From SHLJ01 sp041618535 (GTDB lineage: Bacteria; Bacteroidota; Bacteroidia; Flavobacteriales; Flavobacteriaceae), in NCBI GenBank assembly GCA_041618535.1, contig JBFKFP010000009.1, forward strand, positions 1 through 32,614: DNA of 32,614 nt, written 5' to 3'. This document shows positions 7,208 to 15,504 of the stretch, piece by piece. A program made the position numbers and the translations under genes. Positions within the stretch are counted from its first letter, which is position 1. Every line of letters starts with the position of its first letter. Under the pieces are notes generated by a model. It worked only from the letters and a program-made list of their open reading frames with translations. It was not told where the DNA came from and did not search any database.

Positions 7208-10123
7208 TTATTCTTCAATGGCCTCGTATATCAGCCTCTGTATTTCTGTTCTTATATTCTCCCTCAACAGCCTGTTTCTTCCGGCAACCGGGTATGTCCT
7301 GTTGGCCAGGAACACATACACAACTTCCTCTTCAGGATCGGCCCAGGCATAAGTTCCGGTGAATCCTGAATGACCAAAACTGGTCATCGAGATACATCCG
7401 CATGTTGGCCCTTGGTCACCCAACTGAGGTTTATCGAATCCAACGCCCCGCCTGTTGTCATTATGACAGTAATAACATCTGTTGAATTTATCCATGGTCT
7501 GGGTGTTAAAATATCGTCGTCCGCCATAATACCCTTTCTGCAGGAATAATTGCATCATTTTGGCAACATCGTTGGCATTACTGAAAACTCCGGCATGGCC
7601 ACCAACCCCATTCTGCATTGCCGCACCCATGTCATGGACATATCCGCGGATCTCCCTGTACCTGAAATAATCGTCCTTCTCAGTAGGAATAATCATGTTA
7701 TCGCTGAAGACCTCATGAGGATTATATGTTGTAAAGTTAGCACCTAAAGGTTTAAAAAATCGCTGCTGGATCAGTTTATCAAGTGATTGGTCGTAAAAGT
7801 CCTCAATATATTTCTTCAGAATATAATATGGCAGGTCACTGTAACGATATCTTAACCGGCTTAAAAGGTCACTTTCCTTAATGATCTTTTGAATGGAATC
7901 CGGATAATCCGACCTGAGATACATATTATTAGCCACCTCAATATTGAAATCCTCGCTTTTTTTTGGTCGGTAATATTCTTCCAAGGGTTTTTTCGTAACC
8001 GAATCCAGGGTCTTGGTGTAAAAAGGGATCCATGGTTTTAGTTTTGCATAATGCGAAAGCATCTCCTTGATGGTGATATCAGCCTTATTTGAGTTTTTAT
8101 ATTCAGGCAGAATCTTTGCCAATTCAGTGTCCAGGCTAACTAAATTTCGTTCCACCATTTCCATGAGTAACGGCATGGTCACCATTATCTTGGTTAAGGA
8201 GGCCACATCATAGATATGGTCCCACTCAACCGGGGTATTACCCGAATAAGTGTGCTTGCCAAAATTCTTGTTGTAAACAACCTTGCCTTGCCTGGCCACC
8301 AGGAGTTGGATTCCCGGGGTCATCTGCTGATCAACGGCGAACTGAGCCACTGAATCGATCTTAGCCAGCTTTAGTGAATTTATTCCGACCCTCTCAGGAA
8401 TACTATATCCTAACCTACTGGCTGCAGGAAACTGGATACTGGTCCCAGCCTTAAAATCTTCACCCGCCGAAACCGGCAATTTACCCCTGGCAGCAAGAGC
8501 TCCGAAAATCACCTGAGCCGATTTTTCCTGAGCGATCTTGCTATTCTGGTAAGAAACCATGATACTCTCAAAATTCTCCGTGCTTTTCAAGTCGCTTAAG
8601 GCATAAGGTTTTGTGAATACATTCAGAATTATACGGTTGGTCCGGGCAATTTCATATAACCATACGAGATCCTTATCAGCAATTTTATGACTCTTCCATG
8701 GATTGGCGTTAGATTTATGCAACCCAACAATTACAGTGTTATAATTTTTAAGCCGATTTACCAGGTCATCTAACCGGTCACTGTCGATCTTGTGGACATC
8801 GGTGTATTTCCGTAGAATGTCATAAAAATGGTCACCGTTCTCCTCACCGAGTTGGACATAAGCGATCTTCATGTTTTCCAGGCGGTGCAGGGGGAGCAAT
8901 TTCGATTTATTCTTGACCACAGTTATCGCACTTTCCATCAACTCCTCGTGGAGCGCCTCATCCTTAAACCTGTTAAGGTCCTCATGCAGGCCATCCAGCA
9001 CAACAGGTTTATACTTGTCCAGTCCCACTTTATATTTTGCTTTTAAAACCTTCTTCACTGAATGCTCTAAACGCTCTGGGGAAATTTCACCTGAGTCCAA
9101 AGCGGTCCTGATCTTTCTTATACCTGTTGGGACATCTTCAGAAATAAGCAACATATCATTTCCAGCCTTAAAAGCTGCCAGGTCTATATCACCTGATTCA
9201 CTGAAATTTGACACGCCCTTCATATTGAGGGCATCGGTAAAAATGAGACCCTTGAACCCGAGATTTTCTTTTAGTATTTTGGTGACTATAGTCTCTGAAA
9301 TAGACGAGGGATAATCGGTTCGTAACTCCAATGCCGGTACGTTCAAATGGGCTACCATAACGCTCGCAAGGTTATCATCGATCAATTTCCGATAGGGAAA
9401 AAGTTCTACCGAGTAAATTCGTTTCGAATCAAAGTTTACGGTTGGCAGGGTCTTATGTGAATCCTGGTCGGTATCGCCATGACCCGGGAAATGCTTAGCA
9501 GTTGCCAGAACCCCTGTACTTTGAATCCCCTTCATGAAAGCGAGTGCCTTTTCGGTTACATTGTCACGGTCTTCACCAAAAGAGCGATTCCCGATAATCG
9601 GATTTTGAGGATTTGTATTGATGTCGACAACAGGTGCAAAATTTACATGCACACCAAGTCGTTTGCAATGCTCCCCTATGTGACGTCCTGTAGCTTCAAT
9701 TAGCTTATTGTCCTGAACAGCTCCGAGTGTCATATTCCAGGGGAAGGCGTATGTGGAATCAAGTCGCATGCTCAATCCCCACTCAGCGTCCATTGCGATG
9801 AGCAATGGTGTTTTCGCCTTCGATTGAAATTCATTGGTCAGCCTGGCCTGACGAACAGGTCCGCCCTTTGAGAAAATCACCCCTCCTATGCCATCACGCT
9901 CCACGTGCCTTAGCATGGCCGCCTTGGTTTTATCATCCTGGTTAGAGAAAACCATGACCATAAAAAGCTGGCCTATCTTTTCATCGATGTTCAGGCTGTT
10001 GTATACGCTATCAACCCATTTAGTCTGTGATTCCGGATTGAAAGCGGATAAAGGATCAGCCGTTTGGGCAAAAAATACCGTTGAAACAAGAAAACAAAGG
10101 AGAGATAAGGGAACTATGCGCAT
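7208..10123 (-). CDS. GH3 beta-N-acetylhexosaminidase fused to a beta-lactamase-type serine hydrolase
   Basis: The 971-residue protein has a cleavable signal peptide (MRIVPLSLLCFLVSTVFFAQ) and two enzyme parts. Residues about 40-370 form a NagZ-like GH3 domain: KHFPGHGDTDQDSH near 210-224 carries the Asp/His general-acid pair, and D297 in FTDALNMKG is the expected nucleophile. A GH3 C-terminal-like region follows to about 570. Residues about 590-960 are a class C beta-lactamase/penicillin-binding fold with S642-L-T-K645, YSD in place of the usual YxN, and HSG in place of KTG. The product probably acts in the periplasm or outer membrane on peptidoglycan fragments, removing GlcNAc and perhaps cleaving a peptide or ester bond. 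Such fusions are known in Bacteroidota. The gene follows the 161-aa gene after 106 bp and may have its own control (inverted repeat at 10159). Confidence 0.92.
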   Translation of the reverse strand: MRIVPLSLLCFLVSTVFFAQTADPLSAFNPESQTKWVDSVYNSLNIDEKIGQLFMVMVFSNQDDKTKAAMLRHVERDGIGGVIFSKGGPVRQARLTNEFQSKAKTPLLIAMDAEWGLSMRLDSTYAFPWNMTLGAVQDNKLIEATGRHIGEHCKRLGVHVNFAPVVDINTNPQNPIIGNRSFGEDRDNVTEKALAFMKGIQSTGVLATAKHFPGHGDTDQDSHKTLPTVNFDSKRIYSVELFPYRKLIDDNLASVMVAHLNVPALELRTDYPSSISETIVTKILKENLGFKGLIFTDALNMKGVSNFSESGDIDLAAFKAGNDMLLISEDVPTGIRKIRTALDSGEISPERLEHSVKKVLKAKYKVGLDKYKPVVLDGLHEDLNRFKDEALHEELMESAITVVKNKSKLLPLHRLENMKIAYVQLGEENGDHFYDILRKYTDVHKIDSDRLDDLVNRLKNYNTVIVGLHKSNANPWKSHKIADKDLVWLYEIARTNRIILNVFTKPYALSDLKSTENFESIMVSYQNSKIAQEKSAQVIFGALAARGKLPVSAGEDFKAGTSIQFPAASRLGYSIPERVGINSLKLAKIDSVAQFAVDQQMTPGIQLLVARQGKVVYNKNFGKHTYSGNTPVEWDHIYDVASLTKIMVTMPLLMEMVERNLVSLDTELAKILPEYKNSNKADITIKEMLSHYAKLKPWIPFYTKTLDSVTKKPLEEYYRPKKSEDFNIEVANNMYLRSDYPDSIQKIIKESDLLSRLRYRYSDLPYYILKKYIEDFYDQSLDKLIQQRFFKPLGANFTTYNPHEVFSDNMIIPTEKDDYFRYREIRGYVHDMGAAMQNGVGGHAGVFSNANDVAKMMQLFLQKGYYGGRRYFNTQTMDKFNRCYYCHNDNRRGVGFDKPQLGDQGPTCGCISMTSFGHSGFTGTYAWADPEEEVVYVFLANRTYPVAGRNRLLRENIRTEIQRLIYEAIEE

Positions 10124-10158
10124 AACTTGAAATTCGTCAATTTTCTAAACGAAAAACT

Positions 10159-10182
10159 ATGCCAAAATAGCATTTTTGGCAT
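10159..10182. repeat. Perfect 9-bp inverted repeat upstream of the GH3/beta-lactamase gene
   Basis: ATGCCAAAA (10159-10167) and TTTTGGCAT (10174-10182) are perfect complements around a 6-base loop. The repeat lies 36-59 bp before the GH3 start and 47 bp after the stop of the preceding gene. On the minus strand a broken T-rich stretch follows, so it may be a weak terminator of the Fe-S gene block; it could equally be an operator. Confidence 0.5.
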
Positions 10183-10229
10183 CAACTCCTTTCAATTTAA
10201 GATAGATTTATAAAGAAGATAATTAACAA

Positions 10230-10715
10230 CTAGTTGAGAAACCTCGCGTGCCAGCTTTCCCTGGCCGGAACTTCCCAATTATCCTCAAACTCGGCCTTGG
10301 TGGCCACCAGATTATTAAAAACTATGGTGTTCGGGGAAACCGCCCTCTCTTTCGCCATTTTTTTGAATTCATTCAGCGGTTTGTAGGCAACATACTCGCC
10401 TTGCTTGTAGGACACATTCATCTTATCGAGCAAATCGACATTGAATTGTTTCTCCAATTGCTGAATAAAATGTACCGAAGCATCGATTGAGCAGCCCGTA
10501 GCTTGATTCAAGTCTTGATTTAATCCAATAACTATAAATCGCTTATATCTAATAAGATATGCTGCATGCAAATCACTTCCATGTGCTGTCCATTTATTTA
10601 AAAACAGATCCAGACTCATTCGGATGGATTCCAACTCGGAATCATTAAAAGACCGGTTAGCCTGGTATACCCAAACCCGTGAACTTTCGGGAAGTTGATC
10701 AAAATCGATTAGCAT
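10230..10715 (-). CDS. Conserved protein of unknown function (often mislabelled 'ABC transporter ATPase')
   Basis: This 161-residue soluble protein has no signal peptide and no membrane segment. It resembles a Bacteroidota family that databases often call 'ABC transporter ATPase', yet no Walker A (GxxxxGKS/T), Walker B or ABC signature is present, so I do not support that name. Visible features are an N-terminal LPESSRVWVYQANRSF, a middle segment HAAYLIRYKRFIVIGLNQ, a Cys in GCSIDASVHFIQQLEKQF, and a C-terminal VFNNLVATKAEFEDNWEV followed by the tail SWHARFLN. It starts 3 bp after the stop of the CCG-type Fe-S gene, so it is tightly linked to the Fe-S module and may assist it. The function is unknown. 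Confidence 0.85.
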   Translation of the reverse strand: MLIDFDQLPESSRVWVYQANRSFNDSELESIRMSLDLFLNKWTAHGSDLHAAYLIRYKRFIVIGLNQDLNQATGCSIDASVHFIQQLEKQFNVDLLDKMNVSYKQGEYVAYKPLNEFKKMAKERAVSPNTIVFNNLVATKAEFEDNWEVPARESWHARFLN

Positions 10716-10718
10716 AAT

Positions 10719-11510
10719 TTAAAGGTCTTTTGCCTGCGCGATGAGTTCGGCCACATCCAAAACGGCGATTTCATTTTCTTTCTCTTTGGCTTTTACACCA
10801 TCTGTCATCATAGTATTACAAAACGGGCATCCGGCTGCGATGATTTCCGGCCTGGTCTCCAGAGCTTGTTCGGTACGTTCAATATTGACCTCCTTATCAC
10901 CCTTTTCAGCCTCTTTAAACATCTGGGCTCCACCGGCTCCGCAACATAGGCCGTTTTGCCTGCATTTCTTCATCTCGATCAACTCGGCATCCAGTTTTTT
11001 AATAAGGTCTCTTGGCGCCTCGTAAACCTGGTTGGCCCTGCCCAGATAACAGGGATCATGAAAAGTGATTCGTTTACCTTTGAATTGTCCGCCTTCCACT
11101 AACAAGCGGCCATCTTTGATAAGCTTGTTGAGAAACTGGGTGTGGTGCATTACACTGTAATTACCCCCCAGTCCGGGATATTCATTCTTGATGGTATTAA
11201 AACAATGTGGACAGGCCGTCACTATGGTCTTCACTTCATAGGCATTAAGAACCTCGATGTTCCCCATGGCCTGCATCTGAAAAAGGAATTCGTTCCCCGC
11301 ACGTTTGGCAGGATCGCCAGAGCAGCTTTCTTCAGTACCCAGAACAGCAAATTCCACCCCGGCCTGGTTTAATAACTTAACAAAAGCCTTGGTGATCTTC
11401 TTGGCCCTGTCGTCAAAACTACCGGCACAGCCCACCCAGAAAAGAACTTCAGGAGTCTTTCCCTGGGCCATATAATCGGCCATCGTAGGTACCTTGATCG
11501 CTTCGCTCAT
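10719..11510 (-). CDS. CCG-domain Fe-S protein, HdrB/LutA/GlpC-like subunit
   Basis: The 263-residue protein contains two cysteine-rich CCG modules like those of heterodisulfide reductase HdrB, DsrK, GlpC and LutA, which bind a non-cubane or [4Fe-4S] cluster at the catalytic site. The C-terminal module is complete: HDPC, then LCCGAGG with C189 and C190, then GCPFC. The N-terminal one is degenerate (VGCAGS, ESCSGD, TACPHC), having lost the double Cys. No transmembrane segment is seen. The likely partner is the membrane dicluster Fe-S protein encoded at 11991-13295; the two would form an electron-transfer complex, with electrons from quinol or to quinone. A small HAD gene lies between them, and its stop is 1 bp from this ATG. 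The substrate is unknown. Confidence 0.88.
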   Translation of the reverse strand: MSEAIKVPTMADYMAQGKTPEVLFWVGCAGSFDDRAKKITKAFVKLLNQAGVEFAVLGTEESCSGDPAKRAGNEFLFQMQAMGNIEVLNAYEVKTIVTACPHCFNTIKNEYPGLGGNYSVMHHTQFLNKLIKDGRLLVEGGQFKGKRITFHDPCYLGRANQVYEAPRDLIKKLDAELIEMKKCRQNGLCCGAGGAQMFKEAEKGDKEVNIERTEQALETRPEIIAAGCPFCNTMMTDGVKAKEKENEIAVLDVAELIAQAKDL

Positions 11511-11511
11511 A

Positions 11512-11961
11512 TCAATCGTGCTTTCCGTCGTCGAAAACGTGAATCGTTACTTCCTTCTCAATAAGATCTGTAAACTTTCCCCTGTATCGGGTAGCCTTTA
11601 CAAGGTGATTGTCTATCCAGTGGTAATTCCCTCCTCGTGGCTTACCCATCAGGAGGCTATGATATTTAAAGCCATGCTTCTTAAGCCATCTCTCGGTATA
11701 ATCCCTGTGCGCCTCGGTTCGGGAGGTAAAAAAGCAGATGATATGCCCTTCATCATACCACTTATTCAAAGTATTAAGAGCATCGGGGTATACCCTGGCC
11801 GTTAGCATCCGCTCTGGCTCCTCATTGGGAATGTCGTCACAGATGGTTCCGTCTATATCTACCAAATAATTTTTTATTCCCGGGGGCAACACCGGACTTA
11901 TATGTTCACCACTCTCTTCAACCTGGTCATGTAATAGTTTTTCTACTTCCTCTTTTTTCAT
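11512..11961 (-). CDS. Small HAD-superfamily phosphatase-like protein
   Basis: This 149-residue protein has a HAD-type motif I, LVDIDGTICDD, with D35 as the expected nucleophile and D37 as the acid/base. A motif II-like Thr/Ser lies in ICFFTSRTEAHRDY, a basic residue in LLMGKPRGGNYHWIDNH, and a C-terminal acidic motif in HVFDDGKHD. It lacks a large cap domain, and no signal peptide is present. The DIDGT and SRTE blocks recall nucleotide- or sugar-phosphate HAD phosphatases and LNS2-like domains. It sits between the two genes of the Fe-S module, 29 bp after one and 1 bp before the other, so it is co-expressed with them. The substrate cannot be inferred. Confidence 0.82.
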   Translation of the reverse strand: MKKEEVEKLLHDQVEESGEHISPVLPPGIKNYLVDIDGTICDDIPNEEPERMLTARVYPDALNTLNKWYDEGHIICFFTSRTEAHRDYTERWLKKHGFKYHSLLMGKPRGGNYHWIDNHLVKATRYRGKFTDLIEKEVTIHVFDDGKHD

Positions 11962-11990
11962 TTATTATAAATTATTCCGATTTCTTCAAT

Positions 11991-13295
11991 TTATTCACTC
12001 GCCCAATTAAGCCTGTCCATCTGGTTATATGGCCATGGCGCACCATTGTTCTCAATATTCGACATCATATTATTCAATTCTGAAGGTGCAGCCGATTGTT
12101 CCATAACCAGGTACCTTCGCATATCCATTATGATGGACAGAGGATTTATACTTACCGGACAAGCCTCAACACATGCGTTACAACTTGTACAGGCCCATAA
12201 TTCCTCGCGGCTAATATAATCATCTAAAAGTTGTTTGCCATCCTCTTCAGCCTTTCCATTATTTGCGAACATGGCCCTTCCCACTTCCTGAGCCCTGTCC
12301 CTGGTATCCATCATTATCTTTCTCGGGGAGAGTTTTTTCCCCGTTTGATTAGCCGGGCAGACACTCGTACATCTGCCACATTCGGTACAACTGTATGCAT
12401 TCAACAACTGTAGCCAATTCAGATCCTGTACATCACTTGCGCCGAATTTCCCGGGCTCCTCCATTGATTCATCGGCAGGAGCGGCAAAGGGATCGGCGTT
12501 CGGGTCCATCATCAGTTTTACCTCATTGGTCACTGCCTCCAGATTGTCCAGTTGCCCCTTGGGTTGAAGACTTCCGTAATATGTATTGGGAAAGGCGAGA
12601 AGAATGTGCAAATGCTTGGAATAGTACAAATAATTCAAGAATCCGAGAATACCAATAATGTGTAACCACCAGGCAGTACGTTCAATGATATGAAGGGTGT
12701 TTTCATGCATCCCGCTAAACCATGGCGCTATATACTGGCTAATCCAGTTTCCGCTATCCATTTGTTGAAAGGGCGCATCTGTGGCGTTCATCAAAAGAAA
12801 TAAACCCATGAGGACCATTTCGAAATAAAGGATATTGTTAGCGTCATTTCTGGGCCAGCTCGTCATTTCGGCACTCCAGAATCTCCTGATCCTGGAAACA
12901 TTTCTCCTGGTCCAGAAAAGAATTACGGCTACCAATACCAAAACCGCAAAAACTTCAAAGACTCCTATCAGAACGGCATAAAGAGGACCGATACCCCGGA
13001 ATACCCGATGCGTTCCAAGCAGACCGTCGATTACGATCTCCAAAACCTCGATATTTATTATTATAAAACCGAGATATACAATTATATGCAGGATACCGGA
13101 AAGGGGGCGAGCCACCATCTTGCTCTGGCCAATAGCGATCATGGCCATATTCTTCCAGCGTTCGCCTTTATTGTCGCTGAGGTCTATATCCCGCCCCATG
13201 CCGATTATTTTCTTCAACCGGCCAATATTGCGGGCAAAGTACCAGATCCCAAAAGCCAGGATCATAGCGAATACTATGTTAGGCAGATAATCCAT
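11991..13295 (-). CDS. Membrane-anchored dicluster Fe-S protein (NarI-like domain plus HdrC-like domain)
   Basis: The 434-residue protein has an N-terminal membrane domain with about five helices (near residues 5-22, 65-90, 100-125, 155-175, 205-235) and a C-terminal ferredoxin domain. Two [4Fe-4S] motifs are intact: C303, C306, C309, C313 and C369, C372, C375, C379. The membrane part resembles the cytochrome-b-like NarI/HdrE/DsrM family. Candidate haem ligands are H70 and the histidines in the segment WLHIIGILGF...SKHLH, but I cannot confirm that all four ligands are kept. With the downstream CCG protein it forms a split version of DsrMK or HdrDE, which pass electrons between quinone and a thiol or disulfide. 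It begins 4 bp after mlaD and belongs to the amidase-mlaD transcript. Confidence 0.88.
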   Translation of the reverse strand: MDYLPNIVFAMILAFGIWYFARNIGRLKKIIGMGRDIDLSDNKGERWKNMAMIAIGQSKMVARPLSGILHIIVYLGFIIINIEVLEIVIDGLLGTHRVFRGIGPLYAVLIGVFEVFAVLVLVAVILFWTRRNVSRIRRFWSAEMTSWPRNDANNILYFEMVLMGLFLLMNATDAPFQQMDSGNWISQYIAPWFSGMHENTLHIIERTAWWLHIIGILGFLNYLYYSKHLHILLAFPNTYYGSLQPKGQLDNLEAVTNEVKLMMDPNADPFAAPADESMEEPGKFGASDVQDLNWLQLLNAYSCTECGRCTSVCPANQTGKKLSPRKIMMDTRDRAQEVGRAMFANNGKAEEDGKQLLDDYISREELWACTSCNACVEACPVSINPLSIIMDMRRYLVMEQSAAPSELNNMMSNIENNGAPWPYNQMDRLNWASE

Positions 13296-13299
13296 TGAA

Positions 13300-14265
13300 T
13301 CAATTCTTGCTCTCTTTTATTTCATTGCCATCAGCATCATACTGCTTAGGCCTCTTTCCGAAGAGTGAGAAATGCACATAGCGTTTCGGGTTCAATTTCA
13401 TATCCTGAAGCAATTGCTCCAATTGTTTGGATGCACCTTCGAGGTTATTGTAAAGGCCTTCGTCTTTCAATAATTTCCCCAGGGATCCCTCTCCCTGCTC
13501 TATACTCGATAAGACAGCATCAAATTCGCCAACCGTTGATTCAAGGTTTCTTATTGTCTGGGTAAGATTAGCCGATGCTATGGAGTCTGTTATATTCCCG
13601 AGGTTGGAAGATATACGTTCGACATTGGTCAGGGTATTGTCCAGTTTTTCCTGGTTTTCGGTTACGAGCTGGTTAATTGAATTGCTCGTAGCCTTAAAAG
13701 ATGCAATGGTACTGTTCAATTGCGCAATACTGGCCTTTAGGTTTGCCTTTGTCTGGGAATCAAAAACCGAATTGATATTGGTCATCAGACTATCAGCACT
13801 CACCATTACCGTTTCGATCTTTTCTTGTAACGGGGTCAGCTTCTGATTAAGCAATTCACTTAAACCCGGTTTCATACTGCTTCTCAACGTCGTTCCCGTT
13901 TTTGCCTCGGGGCCGCCATCAAAAGCTGGAATAATGGCAATGGCCTTTCCACCTATGAGACCATTTTCGACTAACTGTGCCTCACTGTTCTCAGAAAACT
14001 TAAAATCATTATCAAGCAACAGCATGACCCTCAACTTTCCCTGCTGCTCATCGATAAAGGAAATTTCCTGTACCCGGCCTACCTGAAATCCATTTATGGT
14101 TACAGGGGCAGAAGTATCCAGTCCTTCAACATTGTCGAATTCAGCGTAAAAACGGCGGGAGGAATCCAGTAGATTTTCGCCTTTCAGGTAGTTGAATAAA
14201 AAAATAATCAACAACAGCCCAATAATGACGAGGGCTGCGGTTTTAACTTCTTTTGAAATTGCCAA
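13300..14265 (-). CDS. MlaD/MCE family lipid-transport protein
   Basis: The 321-residue protein has one N-terminal membrane helix (about residues 10-27, AALVIIGLLLIIFLFNYL) and a single MCE domain (about 35-115: YAEFDNVEGLDTSAPVTING, then VRVMLLLDND-like strands and GLIGGKAIAI). A long helical, coiled-coil-like part rich in Ser, Asn, Thr and Leu follows (about 140-285). It should sit in the inner membrane and help carry phospholipids across the periplasm. Neither MlaE permease nor MlaF ATPase is encoded nearby. The start must be TTG at 14263-14265: the frame has no ATG, and an upstream stop closes it near 14293. A TAATTTTG box lies at 14295-14288 but lacks a -33 TTG at the right distance. The gene follows the amidase after 54 bp. 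Confidence 0.9.
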   Translation of the reverse strand: MAISKEVKTAALVIIGLLLIIFLFNYLKGENLLDSSRRFYAEFDNVEGLDTSAPVTINGFQVGRVQEISFIDEQQGKLRVMLLLDNDFKFSENSEAQLVENGLIGGKAIAIIPAFDGGPEAKTGTTLRSSMKPGLSELLNQKLTPLQEKIETVMVSADSLMTNINSVFDSQTKANLKASIAQLNSTIASFKATSNSINQLVTENQEKLDNTLTNVERISSNLGNITDSIASANLTQTIRNLESTVGEFDAVLSSIEQGEGSLGKLLKDEGLYNNLEGASKQLEQLLQDMKLNPKRYVHFSLFGKRPKQYDADGNEIKESKN

Positions 14266-14319
14266 TTCAAATCGTTTTGGTTCGGAACAAAATTAGCAAT
14301 TAATTTAAATAATGGCTGA

Positions 14320-15420
14320 CTAATTTGAACTAGTTTTCAAGGCCTTATTAATGGGAATTCGTTCTCCGTTTTTAAAGGCGACTACAAAGCATGTTGCGAA
14401 TCCTTTCTTAATGGCTTCCAGTTTTTTCTGCTGAATTAAATCGTAATCGGAGGTTGATCCGTAGAAGTAACGATAAACTTTGCCTTTTTTTTCCTTGGAA
14501 AGTTCCTCCAGGCCGTTGAAGTTGTATGGTTTGGTCTCAAGATCCCTTGAACTGGCAGCAATCTGAACCTTAAAGGTTATATCGGGATAATTAGAAGAAC
14601 CGTTTTCTCCTGATCCGTTTGAGCTCGAATCAACAAAAAAGTTCTCAGCGCCAGTATTTAATGATGATTTATAATCCAGGATGGCATCAGAGATAGCCTT
14701 GGCCATCTCATCCTTCCCACGGCCGGAATTGAGATAATCACCCTCTTTCTTATTCGAGATAAAGCCGGTCTCAACCAGGATGCTTGGCATGTAAGTGTTG
14801 TGAAGCACCCAGAATCCTGCCTGCTTCACACCCCGGTTCCTGCGCTTAAGTTTATCCGTAAAGTTGTTTTGAACCAGGCTAGCAAGCAATATGCTCTGAT
14901 CTAGATAATCCTCCTGCATCAGGGTCAGACCAATGAGGGATTCAGGGGAGTTGGGATCAAAGCCTTCATAATTCTTCTCATAATCGTCCTCGAGGAATAT
15001 AACTTCATTTTCCTCTTTTGCGACGTTAAAATTTGCATCCTCCCTGTGGAGGCCTAACACATAGGTTTCAGCCCCGTAAGCCTGGGTGTGATGAGCATTA
15101 CAATGCACCGAGACAAATAGATCAGCATCGGCCTTATTGGCAATTGCCGCGCGCTCAAACAATTCAAGGAATTTATCGGTCTTCCTGGTATAGATTACCT
15201 CTATATCCTTATTCGTTTCCAATCTTTTCCCCAATCTGAGAACAATGCTGAGGGCGATATCCTTTTCTTTGTAGCCATGCTTTGTTGGACGCCCCGGATC
15301 CTTACCCCCGTGGCCGGCATCGAGCACTACGACAAATTTATCGGCCGACGCCTGGCTGTAAACCATGGATGTTAATAAAAATACAAGGAATACTAAAAGA
15401 TATTTGGGTCTCGTTTGCAT
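14320..15420 (-). CDS. N-acetylmuramoyl-L-alanine amidase (Amidase_3, AmiC type) with C-terminal SPOR-like region
   Basis: This 366-residue exported zinc amidase cleaves the amide bond between N-acetylmuramic acid and L-alanine, mainly at division. A signal peptide (KYLLVFLVFLLTSMVYSQ) is followed by the Amidase_3 domain, about 28-235. Zinc and catalytic elements are VLDAGHGGKDPG with H37, VSVHCNAHHTQAYGAE, and the catalytic Glu in SILVETGFISNKKEG. An insert with many acidic residues between HREDANF and NSPESL may be the regulatory helix that blocks the active site until an activator binds. Residues about 280-366 (ITFKVQIAASSRDLE... KGFATCFVVAFKNGERI) look like a SPOR-type peptidoglycan-binding domain. 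It is the first gene of the long minus-strand block and has an exact-consensus promoter upstream. Confidence 0.93.
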   Translation of the reverse strand: MQTRPKYLLVFLVFLLTSMVYSQASADKFVVVLDAGHGGKDPGRPTKHGYKEKDIALSIVLRLGKRLETNKDIEVIYTRKTDKFLELFERAAIANKADADLFVSVHCNAHHTQAYGAETYVLGLHREDANFNVAKEENEVIFLEDDYEKNYEGFDPNSPESLIGLTLMQEDYLDQSILLASLVQNNFTDKLKRRNRGVKQAGFWVLHNTYMPSILVETGFISNKKEGDYLNSGRGKDEMAKAISDAILDYKSSLNTGAENFFVDSSSNGSGENGSSNYPDITFKVQIAASSRDLETKPYNFNGLEELSKEKKGKVYRYFYGSTSDYDLIQQKKLEAIKKGFATCFVVAFKNGERIPINKALKTSSN

Positions 15421-15504
15421 AGTGTCTAAACGTGGTGGTATTGCTATTTATTTTGAATTTGATTCTGCATCAGAGCTCAATCCGCTAAAAAAATATATGT
15501 ACTT

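Noticed and set aside
14288..14295. TAATTTTG box before mlaD as a promoter
   Set aside because: The -7 box is exact, but no TTG lies 17-23 bp upstream on the minus strand, and amidase transcription can cover mlaD.
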